Counted from the stretch's first letter, positions 30,701-40,100 are shown. The stretch is 64,000 bases of DNA from Plenodomus lindquistii (GCA_025504975.1 JANUWI010000014.1:372001-436000); one strand, 5' to 3'. A program made the numbers and translations. Notes: generated by a model from the letters alone, not told the origin.

Positions 30701-33620
30701 TTGCGATGAAGCAAGCGATGACGGAGATGAGGATGACAAAGATGAGGATGACGAAGATCCAACATTCCTTCGCGCCAGCGACCCAATGAGGGAACCAAAC
30801 TCCATATACCTCAAAAAGGAATATCGATGTTACTTCTGCTCAACAGGACAAGGCCGGTGCGATGGCTCACCTCCGTTCGACAAGAAATGCACACCGTGCA
30901 CGAAAGCCCAGCGTCGTTGCGTAACACAAGACACTCCACCTCCACCTCCAAAGTCATTACCAAAGAACAGGTGTCGGTACTGTTTTGAGGTTGGAAGAGA
31001 TTGTGACGGAGTCCATCCCTTCACGGAGAAATGCACAACTTGCAAAAAGAAGAGAGCTCTTTGCGTACCCCAAGGAACACCAAAGACCATCGTACCATCA
31101 GGAGGACTTCCTAAGGAAGAAAAGTGCAAGGAATGCCGACAAAATAACCGGATCTGTCATGGGACTCCACCATTCTTGGATCCTTGCTCCTCATGCGAGC
31201 GCCGGGGAAAACCATGCCTCACCTACACACGAGGAACACCCAGAAGACCAGGTGTATCAAATGACGAGAAATGTCAGTCCTGCCTCAGCTTCAAAAAAGC
31301 TTGCGACGGAAAGCAGCCATGCGACAAATGCCAAAAGAACGGCAAGAAGTGCAGAAAGCAAGGCCTCCTCAAGGCACCACTGCCAATACGCTGTAGAAGG
31401 TGTGCTCGAAATCACTGGCAATGCAACTTGGAACGTCCATGCGACATCTGTCTGCGATACGGGCGCTCTTGCATATACAGCATCAAGGGAACAGACCACC
31501 AATTGATTCACGTTCACCCAGATCGCATCGACAAACAGGAATGGCGCCATGAGCTGAACGAGGATCCAGAGAAGACAAAGACCTGCACTCCTTGCCAAAT
31601 CTACAACCAGGGTCATTTTGGAAAAATGAAGACCTGTGATGGAGAACTACCATGCAACCACTGTAACGTCATCACCAAACATGGTCAAACCGGTGGATTC
31701 AGCAAAACCCAAACAATCCGTTGTTCATACGATCTCTCCAAAGGGGTGAGACTCCAATTACGACATGCAGGCAGCAAACGATTCCCCGACGAAAACGGCG
31801 ATGACCATGATGCACCTGACGCATCTGGCAACGCGCCAGGTAAAGGAGGAAAGCATGGTCACGACGATGAAGACTCAAACGAATCAAACGATGAGTCAAG
31901 CGAAGAGTCAAGTGGATCCGAAGATGAAGACGGAGGTGAGACAGATCAAATCTCCCAGATGGATGGAGCACTAGAACCCGATGATCCTCCTCCTACACAA
32001 GAAGACCCACCTTGGACAGTACTCGCTGTAACAAACTACCGATCGACCATCGACCTAGGTGAACCACTCACCCTCAAACAGGGAATGGCAGCTCCAGACT
32101 GGCCTGAGTTCAGAAAGGCAATGGGACGAGAGTACGGTTCGCTGAAAGAAAAGGGAACATGGAAAAGGGTACCACGAAAGAAAGGTCAGAAGGTACTTAC
32201 TGGAAAGTGGGTACTCAAGAGGAAGCTGAACCCCGACGGAACGATCAACTCTCACAAAGCACGATTTGTCGTGCGCGGTTTCCAACAACGATACGGGATC
32301 GACTACGATGAAACCTTCGCCACAGTCCTCAAATCAGCCTCTTACCGGATGCTCTTCGCATTGGCAGCAAGGTATGGATGGTCTATACACCAAATGGACA
32401 TCAAAACCGCATTCTTAAATGGAGACGTTCATGAAGAAGTCTATGTCGAACAACCTGAAGGATATGTTGATGACGATGGCTACGTTTGGAGGCTACTTCG
32501 AGCGCTGTACGGGTTGAAACAAGCACCACGAGCCTGGTATGAAAAGCTTACCTCATATCTGCTCTCCCAGGGATGGAAGGTCTCAAGCTTCGACCCATCA
32601 CTGTACTACCACGAAGAGAAAGGATTGATCATGGGAATCTACGTGGATGATATCCTCCTCGTGGGAGCATCTCTCAAGAACATTGAAGAATGGAAGATGA
32701 CTTTGGCCAAACGATTTGAGATGACCGATATGGGTCCAGTCACCTACTATTTAGGAATACAAGTTCAGCGAACGGATGATGGTATCTATCTTCACCAAGC
32801 AGGATACATTCAACAACTCCTGGACCGATACCAACTCAACGACATGAGCGAGGCACCCAGCCCATACTTCCAGAAGCTAAATGATGTCATCAAAAACGAC
32901 GGACAAGCCCAGAAGAGTTTCATCACCCAATATCAGTCAATGGTTGGAGCCCTCCTGTACTGTGCGATCGTCACAAGGCCGGACATATCTTTCGCAGTGG
33001 GAGTAGCATCAAGGTATTGCTCAAACCCCTCACAAGCTCACATGGACGCAGTCATCAGAATCTTCCAGTATCTCAAAGGTACAAAGGACATGAGCCTGTT
33101 CTACAAAGCCGGAAGTCAAAAGGAAATGATCGCACACACCGACAGCGATTGGGCGACTTGTAGAGATACTAGACGATCAGTATCTGGATGGATGATTGGT
33201 TTCCAAGACAGTCCTTTCAGCTACTCGTCAAAGCGACAGAAGATTACAGCTCAGTCAACACAGGAAGCCGAATACATCGCAGCAGCAGCACTCTCGAACG
33301 AACTTGTGTGGGTACAGAACGTCACGCAGGAAATGCTCGATGCCCTTCACATCAAAGGCAACATTGGGCAGAAAAAGACAATGATCTACATCGACTGCAA
33401 GGGCGCGGAGATACTTGCAAAGAATCCAGAACATCACCAGCGCGCAAAGCACATCGACATTCGCTATCACGTTCTAAGGACTAGGATTCAAGATGGTGAT
33501 CAGGACATCACACGGATAACCAGTCACGACAACGTCTCCGACATCTTCACGAAGGTGTTCTCGAAGGAACGCTTTCTTGAGCTCAGGGACATGCTGGGAA
33601 TGAGGAAGGCCGGGACGTAG
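27762..33620 (+). CDS. Copia Gag-Pol polyprotein with tandem Zn2Cys6-like modules
   Basis: 1,952 aa in one frame from the first ATG after the primer site. Residues 1-260 are copia Gag (helical, LVGQANYLEWERSIK). A Lys-rich stretch and a CCHC knuckle follow (C307-x4-C-x4-H-x4-C322). The protease active site is DSGAS (D429). After the GAG-pre-integrase region comes integrase, with acidic residues D647, D709 and E743. An acidic linker (about 930-1005) leads to residues 1023-1321, which contain six Cys6 repeats. Five fit C-x2-C-x6-C-x5/9-C-x2-C-x6-C exactly; the sixth is stretched. A second acidic linker precedes reverse transcriptase (YVDD at 1627-1630) and RNase H (first Asp about 1794). The Cys6 block matches fungal Zn2Cys6 DNA-binding clusters, and I know of no such block in standard copia polyproteins. 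No stops or shifts interrupt the frame. Confidence 0.95.
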   Translation: MSSNPLDTEKTDLSIKDLHTYKITKLVGQANYLEWERSIKTVSQYHNFWNTIIGIDMTVDEPNFDDFCNQAFQACAAAFKVTTDETGQTMGPAVSADAQSFYQQIQLKKADVGYQEALKSYHKYIEKTSRAMALLRLHVSEPIRSVLHGYTSPSEAWEYLKKQYKLSDFQNKQTIHREIESLHLNNCKNLDDFFSKLEDNVLQLRELKGSYDDDAVQAKIFRSLTHDFDEPIRVMKLVYNRQNVEWPDLDGIKRQLLDAEFDMDKPKKQTQKDKPEKNKNDHTKDDSKKDKPKDQDKDKDGKRGQKCPVEGCKGYNHSEDECFTKHPNLKPEWMKLKEQERDLKKKLNKNITLMFHPTNLHEPNNSSKHPASPRTFPADELRCLTEGRAGARGVGWELDAEEIGEIGLDMEKAFVLGPPDELSEAWALDSGASTHLCNNRDAFTEFEDLEKTVRIANTDASLRIAGFGDITLKAELPNGDWNLITLTDVVYAPDAICNLLSISQLTKKGVKGMVDKDTFTLTKCGETIMYATEKDGLYHLNMSHETHDPAQEIIMPVLDEDAQQDEQPGFTFDDPVWKVHRDLGHMSLDNMRNLLKMSVGLPITIPQIMARKGQRCPVCEATKAVVKIPRDPASRTTSEPGDLIHIDVWGPYGLPGYDGTRSMLNAVSDSTRYQWGRPLKTGKVEDTLIKLLKELKTAEGMTIRIIRVDNGLVTNGLSAYCTQEGIRIETSAPHRHHMNGVIERANRTVRNGAAAMMEDAQLGSDKPIMRTIMKILDAKTREILQNTTLPEKLWPEAYAHSIFIKNRTPTRALKSNKTPYEALYDRKPDLKDLRPWGSRAFVSVPESARQNFHQGRRIKKLDARAWMGYFVGMEESSKMKIWDPEAGKIRATDIVRIRSGETTNDPQDPANGLAAVARTPEPADDLLEWSDSGSDDEPEEDHPAPEEAALVLKESEMDDAYEEDEEQEDCQDCEYKEDCDCDEASDDGDEDDKDEDDEDPTFLRASDPMREPNSIYLKKEYRCYFCSTGQGRCDGSPPFDKKCTPCTKAQRRCVTQDTPPPPPKSLPKNRCRYCFEVGRDCDGVHPFTEKCTTCKKKRALCVPQGTPKTIVPSGGLPKEEKCKECRQNNRICHGTPPFLDPCSSCERRGKPCLTYTRGTPRRPGVSNDEKCQSCLSFKKACDGKQPCDKCQKNGKKCRKQGLLKAPLPIRCRRCARNHWQCNLERPCDICLRYGRSCIYSIKGTDHQLIHVHPDRIDKQEWRHELNEDPEKTKTCTPCQIYNQGHFGKMKTCDGELPCNHCNVITKHGQTGGFSKTQTIRCSYDLSKGVRLQLRHAGSKRFPDENGDDHDAPDASGNAPGKGGKHGHDDEDSNESNDESSEESSGSEDEDGGETDQISQMDGALEPDDPPPTQEDPPWTVLAVTNYRSTIDLGEPLTLKQGMAAPDWPEFRKAMGREYGSLKEKGTWKRVPRKKGQKVLTGKWVLKRKLNPDGTINSHKARFVVRGFQQRYGIDYDETFATVLKSASYRMLFALAARYGWSIHQMDIKTAFLNGDVHEEVYVEQPEGYVDDDGYVWRLLRALYGLKQAPRAWYEKLTSYLLSQGWKVSSFDPSLYYHEEKGLIMGIYVDDILLVGASLKNIEEWKMTLAKRFEMTDMGPVTYYLGIQVQRTDDGIYLHQAGYIQQLLDRYQLNDMSEAPSPYFQKLNDVIKNDGQAQKSFITQYQSMVGALLYCAIVTRPDISFAVGVASRYCSNPSQAHMDAVIRIFQYLKGTKDMSLFYKAGSQKEMIAHTDSDWATCRDTRRSVSGWMIGFQDSPFSYSSKRQKITAQSTQEAEYIAAAALSNELVWVQNVTQEMLDALHIKGNIGQKKTMIYIDCKGAEILAKNPEHHQRAKHIDIRYHVLRTRIQDGDQDITRITSHDNVSDIFTKVFSKERFLELRDMLGMRKAGT

Positions 33621-33661
33621 GAAGCGTCGGACATGAGATGGAATCCTTGGATCAGTGGGAG

Positions 33662-33852
33662 TGTTGAAATTGATCGGCAGGCTTCCATCTGAAGTTGTTT
33701 GCCACCGCGTGATCATTCACCGCCACAAACAGGTTTGTTGTTTGTGGGTGATTAAGATCGCGTCTTTCACGGGGCTGTGAATAAGCAAGCCCCTTCATGT
33801 ACTTAGAGTCTAGGTACGTCCTTTACTGAATAGATTAGTGCACAGTTCAACA
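33662..33852 (+). repeat. 3' LTR of copia element
   Basis: 191 bp, identical by eye to the 5' LTR. Preceded by AGTGGGAG (33654-33661), a short purine-rich run that is the likely polypurine tract for plus-strand priming. Confidence 0.93.
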
Positions 33853-34841
33853 GTAAATTGTGATCGAATTCGAGCCCGACCACTGCGCCAACAGCTGTGA
33901 CATGATGGAGAGTTGGATCCTGTAGAGGTTGGCCTTGTTGGTGAAGAGTTCCCTGACGGGACCGAGCCAACTTGTGCCCATGGTAGCTTCCCTCTCGCGA
34001 TTGAGTTGGTCGTTGATATCGATGACTTCGGAGACAACATAGGCGTGGGTGTCAGGAAGGTTGCGAAGTTGGGCAAGGCCTGCAAGTCCTTCCTCGTGGC
34101 GACCGACCTTGATGAGCCAACGCGGGCTCTCCTTGGCGAAGAACGAAAGAGAGAGGATGATGCCAGCGAACATCAGGTGCATGCTGTTGGGCACGAGCCA
34201 TTGAGCGTCTGTGGGTGCAATGTGGAGTGAAGAGCCCCAAGTCGCGAAGTACGCCAACATGATACCGATATAGACTGAACCAGCAAATGCGCATACGCAC
34301 AAGCCTCGAATAGCGCGGGGAGCTGTCTCTGCGAGGTACGTAGGCGCTACGACAGTGGTCTGTCCAATACCGACTCCAGCGATGAATCGGCCGACGTAGA
34401 TCTGGCCGATGCTACCAGTCTTCGAAGCCGTGAGAAAGATGGTGATACCGGCGATCCAGACAAGACAAAGCTGGCGAGTGGCCCAGAGACGACCAATTCG
34501 ATCGGTAATGAAGAAGGCAATGAGTGCTCCCAAGATCGAACCCATCTGAACCATGGATGTAATGTTGGACAACAACTCTGCTACTTCGTGCTCTGATTTG
34601 CCAGGATCGTTAAGACCGAACTTATTCCTGAACGGCTCGAGCTCGGATGTTGTGCCAATGAGGCCTTCATCAATACCACGGGCTGCGCCCATGAGACCAA
34701 AGACTGCTTCGTGTTAGATGACTTGACCAAGCTGTAGGGGAGCGACAACAACGTACCGAAGACACCAAACCAGAGACGCCAGTTAAGGCTCTCCTTTGGA
34801 GTGTCCTTCAAGTTCTCGCGCCATGGATTCCAAGTAGGCAT
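33853..34841 (-). pseudogene. Sugar-type MFS transporter, 5' part (split by retrotransposon)
   Basis: Exon 1 is 34841-34757 and exon 2 runs 34703-33853, with a GTACGT donor. It encodes helices 1-6 plus the central loop: GAARGIDEGLIGTT, the DRIGRLWATR loop, GRFIAGVGIGQTT and PRWLIKVGRHEEGL are sugar-porter signatures. Translation runs into the right LTR and stops one codon later (TGT TGA). The rest of the protein is at 26793-27529. The ATG at 34841 is the first in frame. Its neighbour, an LDH2-type dehydrogenase on the same strand, may have shared a catabolic role with it. Confidence 0.85.
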
Positions 34842-35711
34842 CTTGAGCGACTGGCAAGGCTGGAAGTCGGCAAATTTGTAGGTGCCTGTCAACCGAATGA
34901 ACCAGAGACTGCGTTCAAAATGGAAGTGAAGGACGGCTACAGCTCTAACAAGCAGCGAGGGTTCTTATACTGGTTGTTCTGACCACGCGCAGTGATCTGC
35001 GGGGTTGGTGCACAGACGGGGCGCTGTCACGCATCTCTCGTGTTCTCCGTTCCAACCCCAGGATAGCGGGCGCACAACTCCAAGTTGCACCGGTACCAGG
35101 AGTCAGTGGAACAACGCCGGTCTGGGCGATCTGCGATCTTGGAGACCAGTCGCACTCCACCATAGTCTCCACACGTGGTAATTTCTCCCGCATTCGGGCA
35201 GACTGCGGTTGGAGTAGCTTGTCTGCATAGAGTAAGCCGACTGCTGATTGGGGGAACACAGAACTGGGGACGCAGTCATGTCAGACTAAGCAGCAGACAT
35301 CTGCAGTAAGGTTGCAATGCCCAGACGACGGCGCAATGCTTGGCGCGCTTGGGTGGGGAAAGCTTCCTTGTTCAAGCCGCCAAAAGAGCTTAGTATCGGA
35401 TCATGTTGACCAGTGAACACAAGTCGGTACAAATCTGAGGCCGTTGAGACCACCCCGCATCCATCCTAGCGACCCCAGTATCGGTGTTTCGACCACGAGC
35501 CTTGCAGAAGTTTCATGGAAATGGTATCGCAGCTAGATTTGGAGATTGAGCCGCACACCATGATTCGTTGAATGAATGGTGGCTGCGAGCGAGGCCAATC
35601 TTCTGCAGAGCATTATTCAAGCTATCCCCGCAACGAGATCCACTTGTCGGGAAAGGAAAGTCCGAATACGCAAAAACACCGCCGACGATGGTTCGATATT
35701 AAAGGATTTCA
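34842..35711. other. Promoter-side interval of disrupted transporter
   Basis: 870 bp between the transporter start and the 3' end of the dehydrogenase gene. Contains GC-rich words such as GCGGGG and GGGGCG near 34998-35020, compatible with carbon-catabolite-type sites but not decisive. No gene seen. Confidence 0.35.
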
Positions 35712-36800
35712 CTACAAGCGAGCCTTTGTCGGAGGCGGTGAGGTCACGATAGGTACGGCTCCCACACGTTCTGCCTCCTTGTTGAGCGCTTCGACCTCGG
35801 CTTGTACTAACGGTATACCTTCCCTGAGTCTTCGTTCTTTCTGGAGGTCCTCAATCTCCCCAGGAAAGTATATGCGATCAACACCGTCCATCTTGTCGGA
35901 TCCAACCACCCTTGAATACAGATAGTCCATCCTTTCCTTGAACTCTTCAAGGCTGAGGAACAAGTCTGGCTTGATAGCGACAAGGAAGTGACCCACGTCC
36001 GCAGCCTTACTGGGGTCATAGGGGTTCGTTACGTGACCAGCGAACGCGCTACCCGACAGCACACCAGAGAAGACATCCATGAAAATTGCTAGAGCTGAAC
36101 CTTTCGGTCCCCCCATTGGGAGCATAACACCTTCAAGTGCCTTGGCCGGGTCGTCGGTACGCTTGCCCTCAGCGTCGAGTGCCCAGTCCTCGGGGATCTT
36201 CTCTCCTCTCCGCAAAGCTTTGTATACTTTTCCACGCGCGGCGACTGATGGTGCAAAATCCAAGAGAAAAGGCCGGCCGTTCTTCCCGGCTGGGGCCCCG
36301 CATGCGATGGGGGACACCCCCATGAGCTTTGATTTGCCTCCCCACACGGGCAGCGCAGGAGAAGAATTTGTAAAGACCAAGCTCATCATGTCCTCGTCAA
36401 GCGCTTGTTGAACAAGCCAAGCTGACATGCCAAAGTGATTTGAATGCTTGCATGACACCATACCAATTCCGAACTCTTTCGCCATCTTGATAGCAGCTGC
36501 CATCCCCATGTGTCCTGTCAGAAATCCGAATCCATTCTTTCCATCCACTTGGGCCACGACTGGCGTGATTTGCTGTAGCGTTGGCGATGCTCGTGGGTCT
36601 AATACACCTGCTCTTATGCGCGCCACGTAGCTAGGAATCCTGTTCATGCCGTGTGTATCCACTCCTCGAAGATCTGCTTCTACCAGGTACTTTGCAACGA
36701 TGATTGCATTATCTGACGGCACACCATTGCCGGAAAGAACATTGGCGATGAAGTTCCTGGCGTCGGAAGCGCTGACATGCTGCATTTGTTGGGCGCTCAT
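35712..36800 (-). CDS. LDH2/MDG2-family NAD(P)-dependent dehydrogenase
   Basis: Single exon, 362 aa. It matches the malate/L-lactate/ureidoglycolate/2,3-diketogulonate dehydrogenase (Ldh_2) family, whose fold differs from classical lactate dehydrogenase. Signatures: EADLRGVDTHGMNRIPSYV with the conserved His (about H50), KHSNHFGMSAW, PVWGGKSKLMGVSPIA-x-GAP, and GGPKGSALAIFMDVFSGVLSG near the cofactor site. These enzymes reduce 2-oxo acids or oxidise 2-hydroxy acids in the cytosol; which substrate is unknown. The ATG at 36800 is chosen because the upstream codons have no ATG. The broken sugar-type transporter lies downstream on the same strand, so a two-gene uptake and oxidation module is possible. 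Confidence 0.88.
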   Translation of the reverse strand: MSAQQMQHVSASDARNFIANVLSGNGVPSDNAIIVAKYLVEADLRGVDTHGMNRIPSYVARIRAGVLDPRASPTLQQITPVVAQVDGKNGFGFLTGHMGMAAAIKMAKEFGIGMVSCKHSNHFGMSAWLVQQALDEDMMSLVFTNSSPALPVWGGKSKLMGVSPIACGAPAGKNGRPFLLDFAPSVAARGKVYKALRRGEKIPEDWALDAEGKRTDDPAKALEGVMLPMGGPKGSALAIFMDVFSGVLSGSAFAGHVTNPYDPSKAADVGHFLVAIKPDLFLSLEEFKERMDYLYSRVVGSDKMDGVDRIYFPGEIEDLQKERRLREGIPLVQAEVEALNKEAERVGAVPIVTSPPPTKARL

Positions 36801-37344
36801 TGTGGCAGGTGTAAAAGAGATGTGCGCAAGCGGTTTTCCTATCAACTGAGCAGGTCATAAAGCACCATCAGCAGTGAATGAGAACGGCAATAATAATCGA
36901 GGATACAATGAAACGGAATGACTCCCTGGTGCATCGCAGTGAATGTATTGCCAGCAGTGAGGAGCTGACACGCAAGCCTAGCCGAATCAGGCAAGCGCGC
37001 CCGGCTCATCTTCCGACCACCAGGGGTGCAGGGCAACCTTCATCCCAGCCCCTGTCCACAGTTCCAACCGTACCGTCGATTACGAAGAATCCTCATGAGG
37101 ACGTAGACACCGTCCTGTTTTCATTCAGTAGAGTCCGCGGATACCATGTTCTCAGATGCTTCTGACCCAGAAGGGTTCTTTATATGACTTACCGTATAAC
37201 TGGCCCAGTACTCAATGCCTCCCAGATCAAGGTATATATCTGCCAACTCCCCAATCTCTTCGACTCGAAGTCATTCCAGAATTGGCCAGCGAACGCGATG
37301 TCAGCTTGCAGGTCCTCAAATCGTAGCAACCCTCCTCAGACACC
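36801..37344. other. Intergenic interval
   Basis: 544 bp upstream of the dehydrogenase and downstream of the RGG/AT-hook-like gene. No coding sequence recognised. Confidence 0.4.
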
Positions 37345-39036
37345 TTACGCCAACCTCTGTCTCTTCGCCAACCTCCCATCCTCCTCATTCGCCTCCTCAA
37401 GACCCTTCCGAATCGCCTCTCCCATCCCATCATCACTGTCATCAGTATCCCAGCCCGCCGCAGCCTCTCCATTTACCGCTCGCTTCCCCTTGCCCGCCCT
37501 CTGTGCCCCCTCATACCCCTCATCCTGCCTGTCCACCCACTTGCTCGCCGCCTCCCGATAACACATGCCTGCCCCATGCTCGTGGTAACGCTTGCACCAC
37601 GCCCCCTCACTGCTTTCCTCGCACTTCAACGTGACTTTGCGTCGTAGCATGCGCAGACTAGTCTTCATAACGTCATCTTTCAACTCGCTGTTCCATGTAT
37701 ACCCTTGCGCGCTCGTATTAGCAAACATGCGCGCCGTCTTATCACCCGCTAGCGCCATAGCATCGGACCAAAAGCGTCGTGCGCCACATGTATCCGGTGT
37801 ATGCGTGTACAAGTCGCTCAGAAGCGTAGAGTCAAAGGACAAGACATTGGGGTGAAGAGCGGGATCAGAAACAGTAAGACCATAGTCTGGTGCATCGCGC
37901 TCGAATTCCTTGGGCTCGTCGGGAACGCGACCGCGCTTTTTGGCGGCGGTGTAGGCAGCGAAGCGTTTTTCGAGGACGCGGTTGCGGCGCCAGATACCGG
38001 TTGAGGGGTTGTTACGCTGGTCGCGGTGGCGTTGGGTGTGGAAGGCGCGGATCCAGGTGTCGGTTATCATATCGCAGATGTTGTAGAGGCGTAGTTTGTG
38101 TGCAGTGAGGTAGGTATGCATGAGTTGTGTTGCGGTGTATGGTAATGCTTTTGTCTGCGCTTCGTCTTCGTAGAGATCTGGGAGCTCGATCGCAATGCCG
38201 GGGGCGGATTTGAGGTGGCTTAGAATTTCGAAGATTTTGGGGTCGGGGTTGAGTTCGTGAATGGTGGGAAGGGAGGTGCTGGAGCTGTGAGGCTGCGGGT
38301 CGTGGGACCTGGTGTTGGAAGGACGGCCGCGCTTCTTGGGAAGAGGGGGGAGCGATCCGGAGAGCTGGAGGACTTGAATGCTTGGTTCTGTGGTTCTTGT
38401 TAATACTTGGGACATGGACTGAACTGAATTCAACACACGTTGAGAGCCGGCCTCGCCTTCTTGCTTGTACTCTGGATCCGCAGCGTGCGCTCCCTCACTG
38501 CCGTAATCGAAGTCCACATGGCGAATGTTGTTGACGGCCCTACCACTGCGACGCGCACCAGTGTCGACAGGCTGAGTAGGAAGATTGACCTCTGAGTCAG
38601 ACTCGCCCTCCGCGTCAATCTCATCCTCCTCAAAAAGCGTCGTGAGCTCGTCCACCGTTAGCTCCTGTCCCGCCCGACCAGAAGATTTGTCCTCGAAACC
38701 CGGAGTCTGTGAGAGCGCGCGCTGGATCTCTACGTCAGCGGCCGCTGCTTTGCCCTTCCAGGTGAGCTTGATTGATGTAGGTCCGGCACTGAACTCAGCC
38801 GTCGGTGTGGCAGAGATACGAGCGCGAGTGTCAGGCGCGGGTGTAGCTGAAGCGGACAGTCGTGAGGCAGCTCTAGATCTAGTAGCAGTGGCCTGAGTCG
38901 CCGTAACAGCGGCTTGGGACGCAGTAGTAGCAGTTTGAGTCGTTTTCTTCTTCGAACCGCTGCGTCCTCCACGGCCCCGAGCTGAACCACCACCGCGACC
39001 ACGACCACGGCCGCGTCCGCTATTTACGAACTTCAT
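37345..39036 (-). CDS. RGG- and AT-hook-like nuclear protein of unknown function
   Basis: Single exon, 563 aa. The N-terminus is an RGG run (GRGRGRGRGGG) followed by an Ala/Thr-rich disordered region. KKRGRPSNTR near residue 235 is an AT-hook-like minor-groove motif. The C-terminal half is structured. It starts with IAIELPDLYEDEAQTKALPYT and LMHTYLTAHKLRLYNICDMI, which resembles the helical tail after a BTB fold, and includes a Cys-containing segment (TLKCEESSEGAWCKRYHEHG-x-GMC). It ends in basic AKRQRLA. I recognise it as a conserved but uncharacterised type. Chromatin or nucleic-acid binding is inferred from the motifs only. Confidence 0.75.
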   Translation of the reverse strand: MKFVNSGRGRGRGRGGGSARGRGGRSGSKKKTTQTATTASQAAVTATQATATRSRAASRLSASATPAPDTRARISATPTAEFSAGPTSIKLTWKGKAAAADVEIQRALSQTPGFEDKSSGRAGQELTVDELTTLFEEDEIDAEGESDSEVNLPTQPVDTGARRSGRAVNNIRHVDFDYGSEGAHAADPEYKQEGEAGSQRVLNSVQSMSQVLTRTTEPSIQVLQLSGSLPPLPKKRGRPSNTRSHDPQPHSSSTSLPTIHELNPDPKIFEILSHLKSAPGIAIELPDLYEDEAQTKALPYTATQLMHTYLTAHKLRLYNICDMITDTWIRAFHTQRHRDQRNNPSTGIWRRNRVLEKRFAAYTAAKKRGRVPDEPKEFERDAPDYGLTVSDPALHPNVLSFDSTLLSDLYTHTPDTCGARRFWSDAMALAGDKTARMFANTSAQGYTWNSELKDDVMKTSLRMLRRKVTLKCEESSEGAWCKRYHEHGAGMCYREAASKWVDRQDEGYEGAQRAGKGKRAVNGEAAAGWDTDDSDDGMGEAIRKGLEEANEEDGRLAKRQRLA

Positions 39037-39756
39037 CGTTATGACTCTATGATTCGCAATCCCTGTGTCCGCGATGTCAATGTAGCGATTCTCTATTGGT
39101 GTCGTTTGGTTGAGTTGCGTGGTTCAAGCTGCGCGCAACAGCGGGTGAGCGTGGAACGAGAGGCAGACGATGTGAGTTAGAGCGGTGGAAAGGCAAGACC
39201 CGTTTGATTTGAGTAATCTGACGCGGTCTGAGTGATCAGAAGCTATTAGCGTCATTGTGGGGGGAAATATGTGGTTCAGTGATGAAACTGGTGTAACGTG
39301 GTGAAGGTGAAAGTGAAGGTGAAAGTCAGTGGGCGATATTGGGACCTTGCACAACGAACATACGAGCGTTTGGAGATGTGGTGACGATGGAGTCTCGATG
39401 AACGGAATATTTCAAATTCATCAGGTATGAAGTCCTGCCATAGTAGATGTAAACACGCCCATGCGACTTGAGATGTACAGTATAGACGAACAACGTGAAT
39501 CGACTTCCTGCAAGTAATATACACAAGAAAGGTGTGAACTCTACTAATGACCGAATTGCGCTCGCAATCCTCATAGTGCCCCTGCTAAGATGGCTGCTTC
39601 GCTCCCACCCCGATACCAACTCCCATAACTTCAAGCCCACACGTGAAAAATACAAAGGGAATCGCATATGGTCAGCACACATCGTGGCAACGTCTCACAA
39701 CGCCCACACCTTACTTCTGCTCAACCGGGATCCTAGCATAATGACAAGCAGCTAGC
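39037..39756. other. Intergenic interval
   Basis: 720 bp upstream of the RGG/AT-hook-like gene. A short GTGAAGGTGAAAGTGAAG imperfect repeat occurs at about 39300-39327. Overlapping short frames are not convincing. Confidence 0.4.
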
Positions 39757-40100
39757 TTATCCAGTGGCTCCATCAGCGGTAACAAATGCCCTCCCCACTC
39801 CAAAGCCTGCGGGTACAGCACCTCGCTCGAGCGTGTCACAGGCGCGCAGAAAATCGCCTTCAGCAATCCCGGAATCTCGCACATTCTTCACTGCCTCCAA
39901 CTCTTCGTTATGTCCATTGTCGAAGCAGTCGACAAGGTGCTCTTGGCCGGAGAGCAGAACGTTGTGCACAAGGGTCTCGAGAATAGGGAGAAATTAGCCT
40001 AGTTCCACAGCCGAGATGCGGAATTCGGGATTGAAGTCTAGACAGCGCATCACGAATTAGTTGATGAGTTCGCTGTAGGTGATTGCGCCGATGCACCCAG
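39757..40100 (-). pseudogene. Decayed fragment of an unidentified gene
   Basis: One reading frame runs from about 40100 to 39757 with protein-like composition (SGQEHLVDCFDNGHNEELEA, FRISAVELG) but is broken by TAA codons at 40059-40057 and 39996-39994. Both could derive from CAA (Gln) by one C-to-T change in a CpA context. No start or family is recognised. It lies just downstream of LEU2. It could be a fragment of a once longer gene. Confidence 0.35.

Larger units (their letters stand above)
27530..33852 (+). mobile_element. Complete Ty1/copia LTR retrotransposon
   Basis: A 6,323-bp element with two 191-bp LTRs beginning TGTTGAAATT and ending GTTCAACA (TG...CA with short inverted ends). It has a 5-bp target duplication, a primer-binding site directly after the left LTR, and one uninterrupted Gag-Pol frame. 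Domain order (Gag, protease, integrase, RT, RNase H) places it in the Ty1/copia superfamily. I compared the LTRs line by line and saw no difference, so the insertion is recent and the element may be autonomous. It sits in antisense orientation inside a sugar transporter gene. Confidence 0.95.

Noticed and set aside
31765..31974. Frames inside the copia element on both strands, including 31257-31616 (-)
   Set aside because: Shadows of the uninterrupted Gag-Pol frame.
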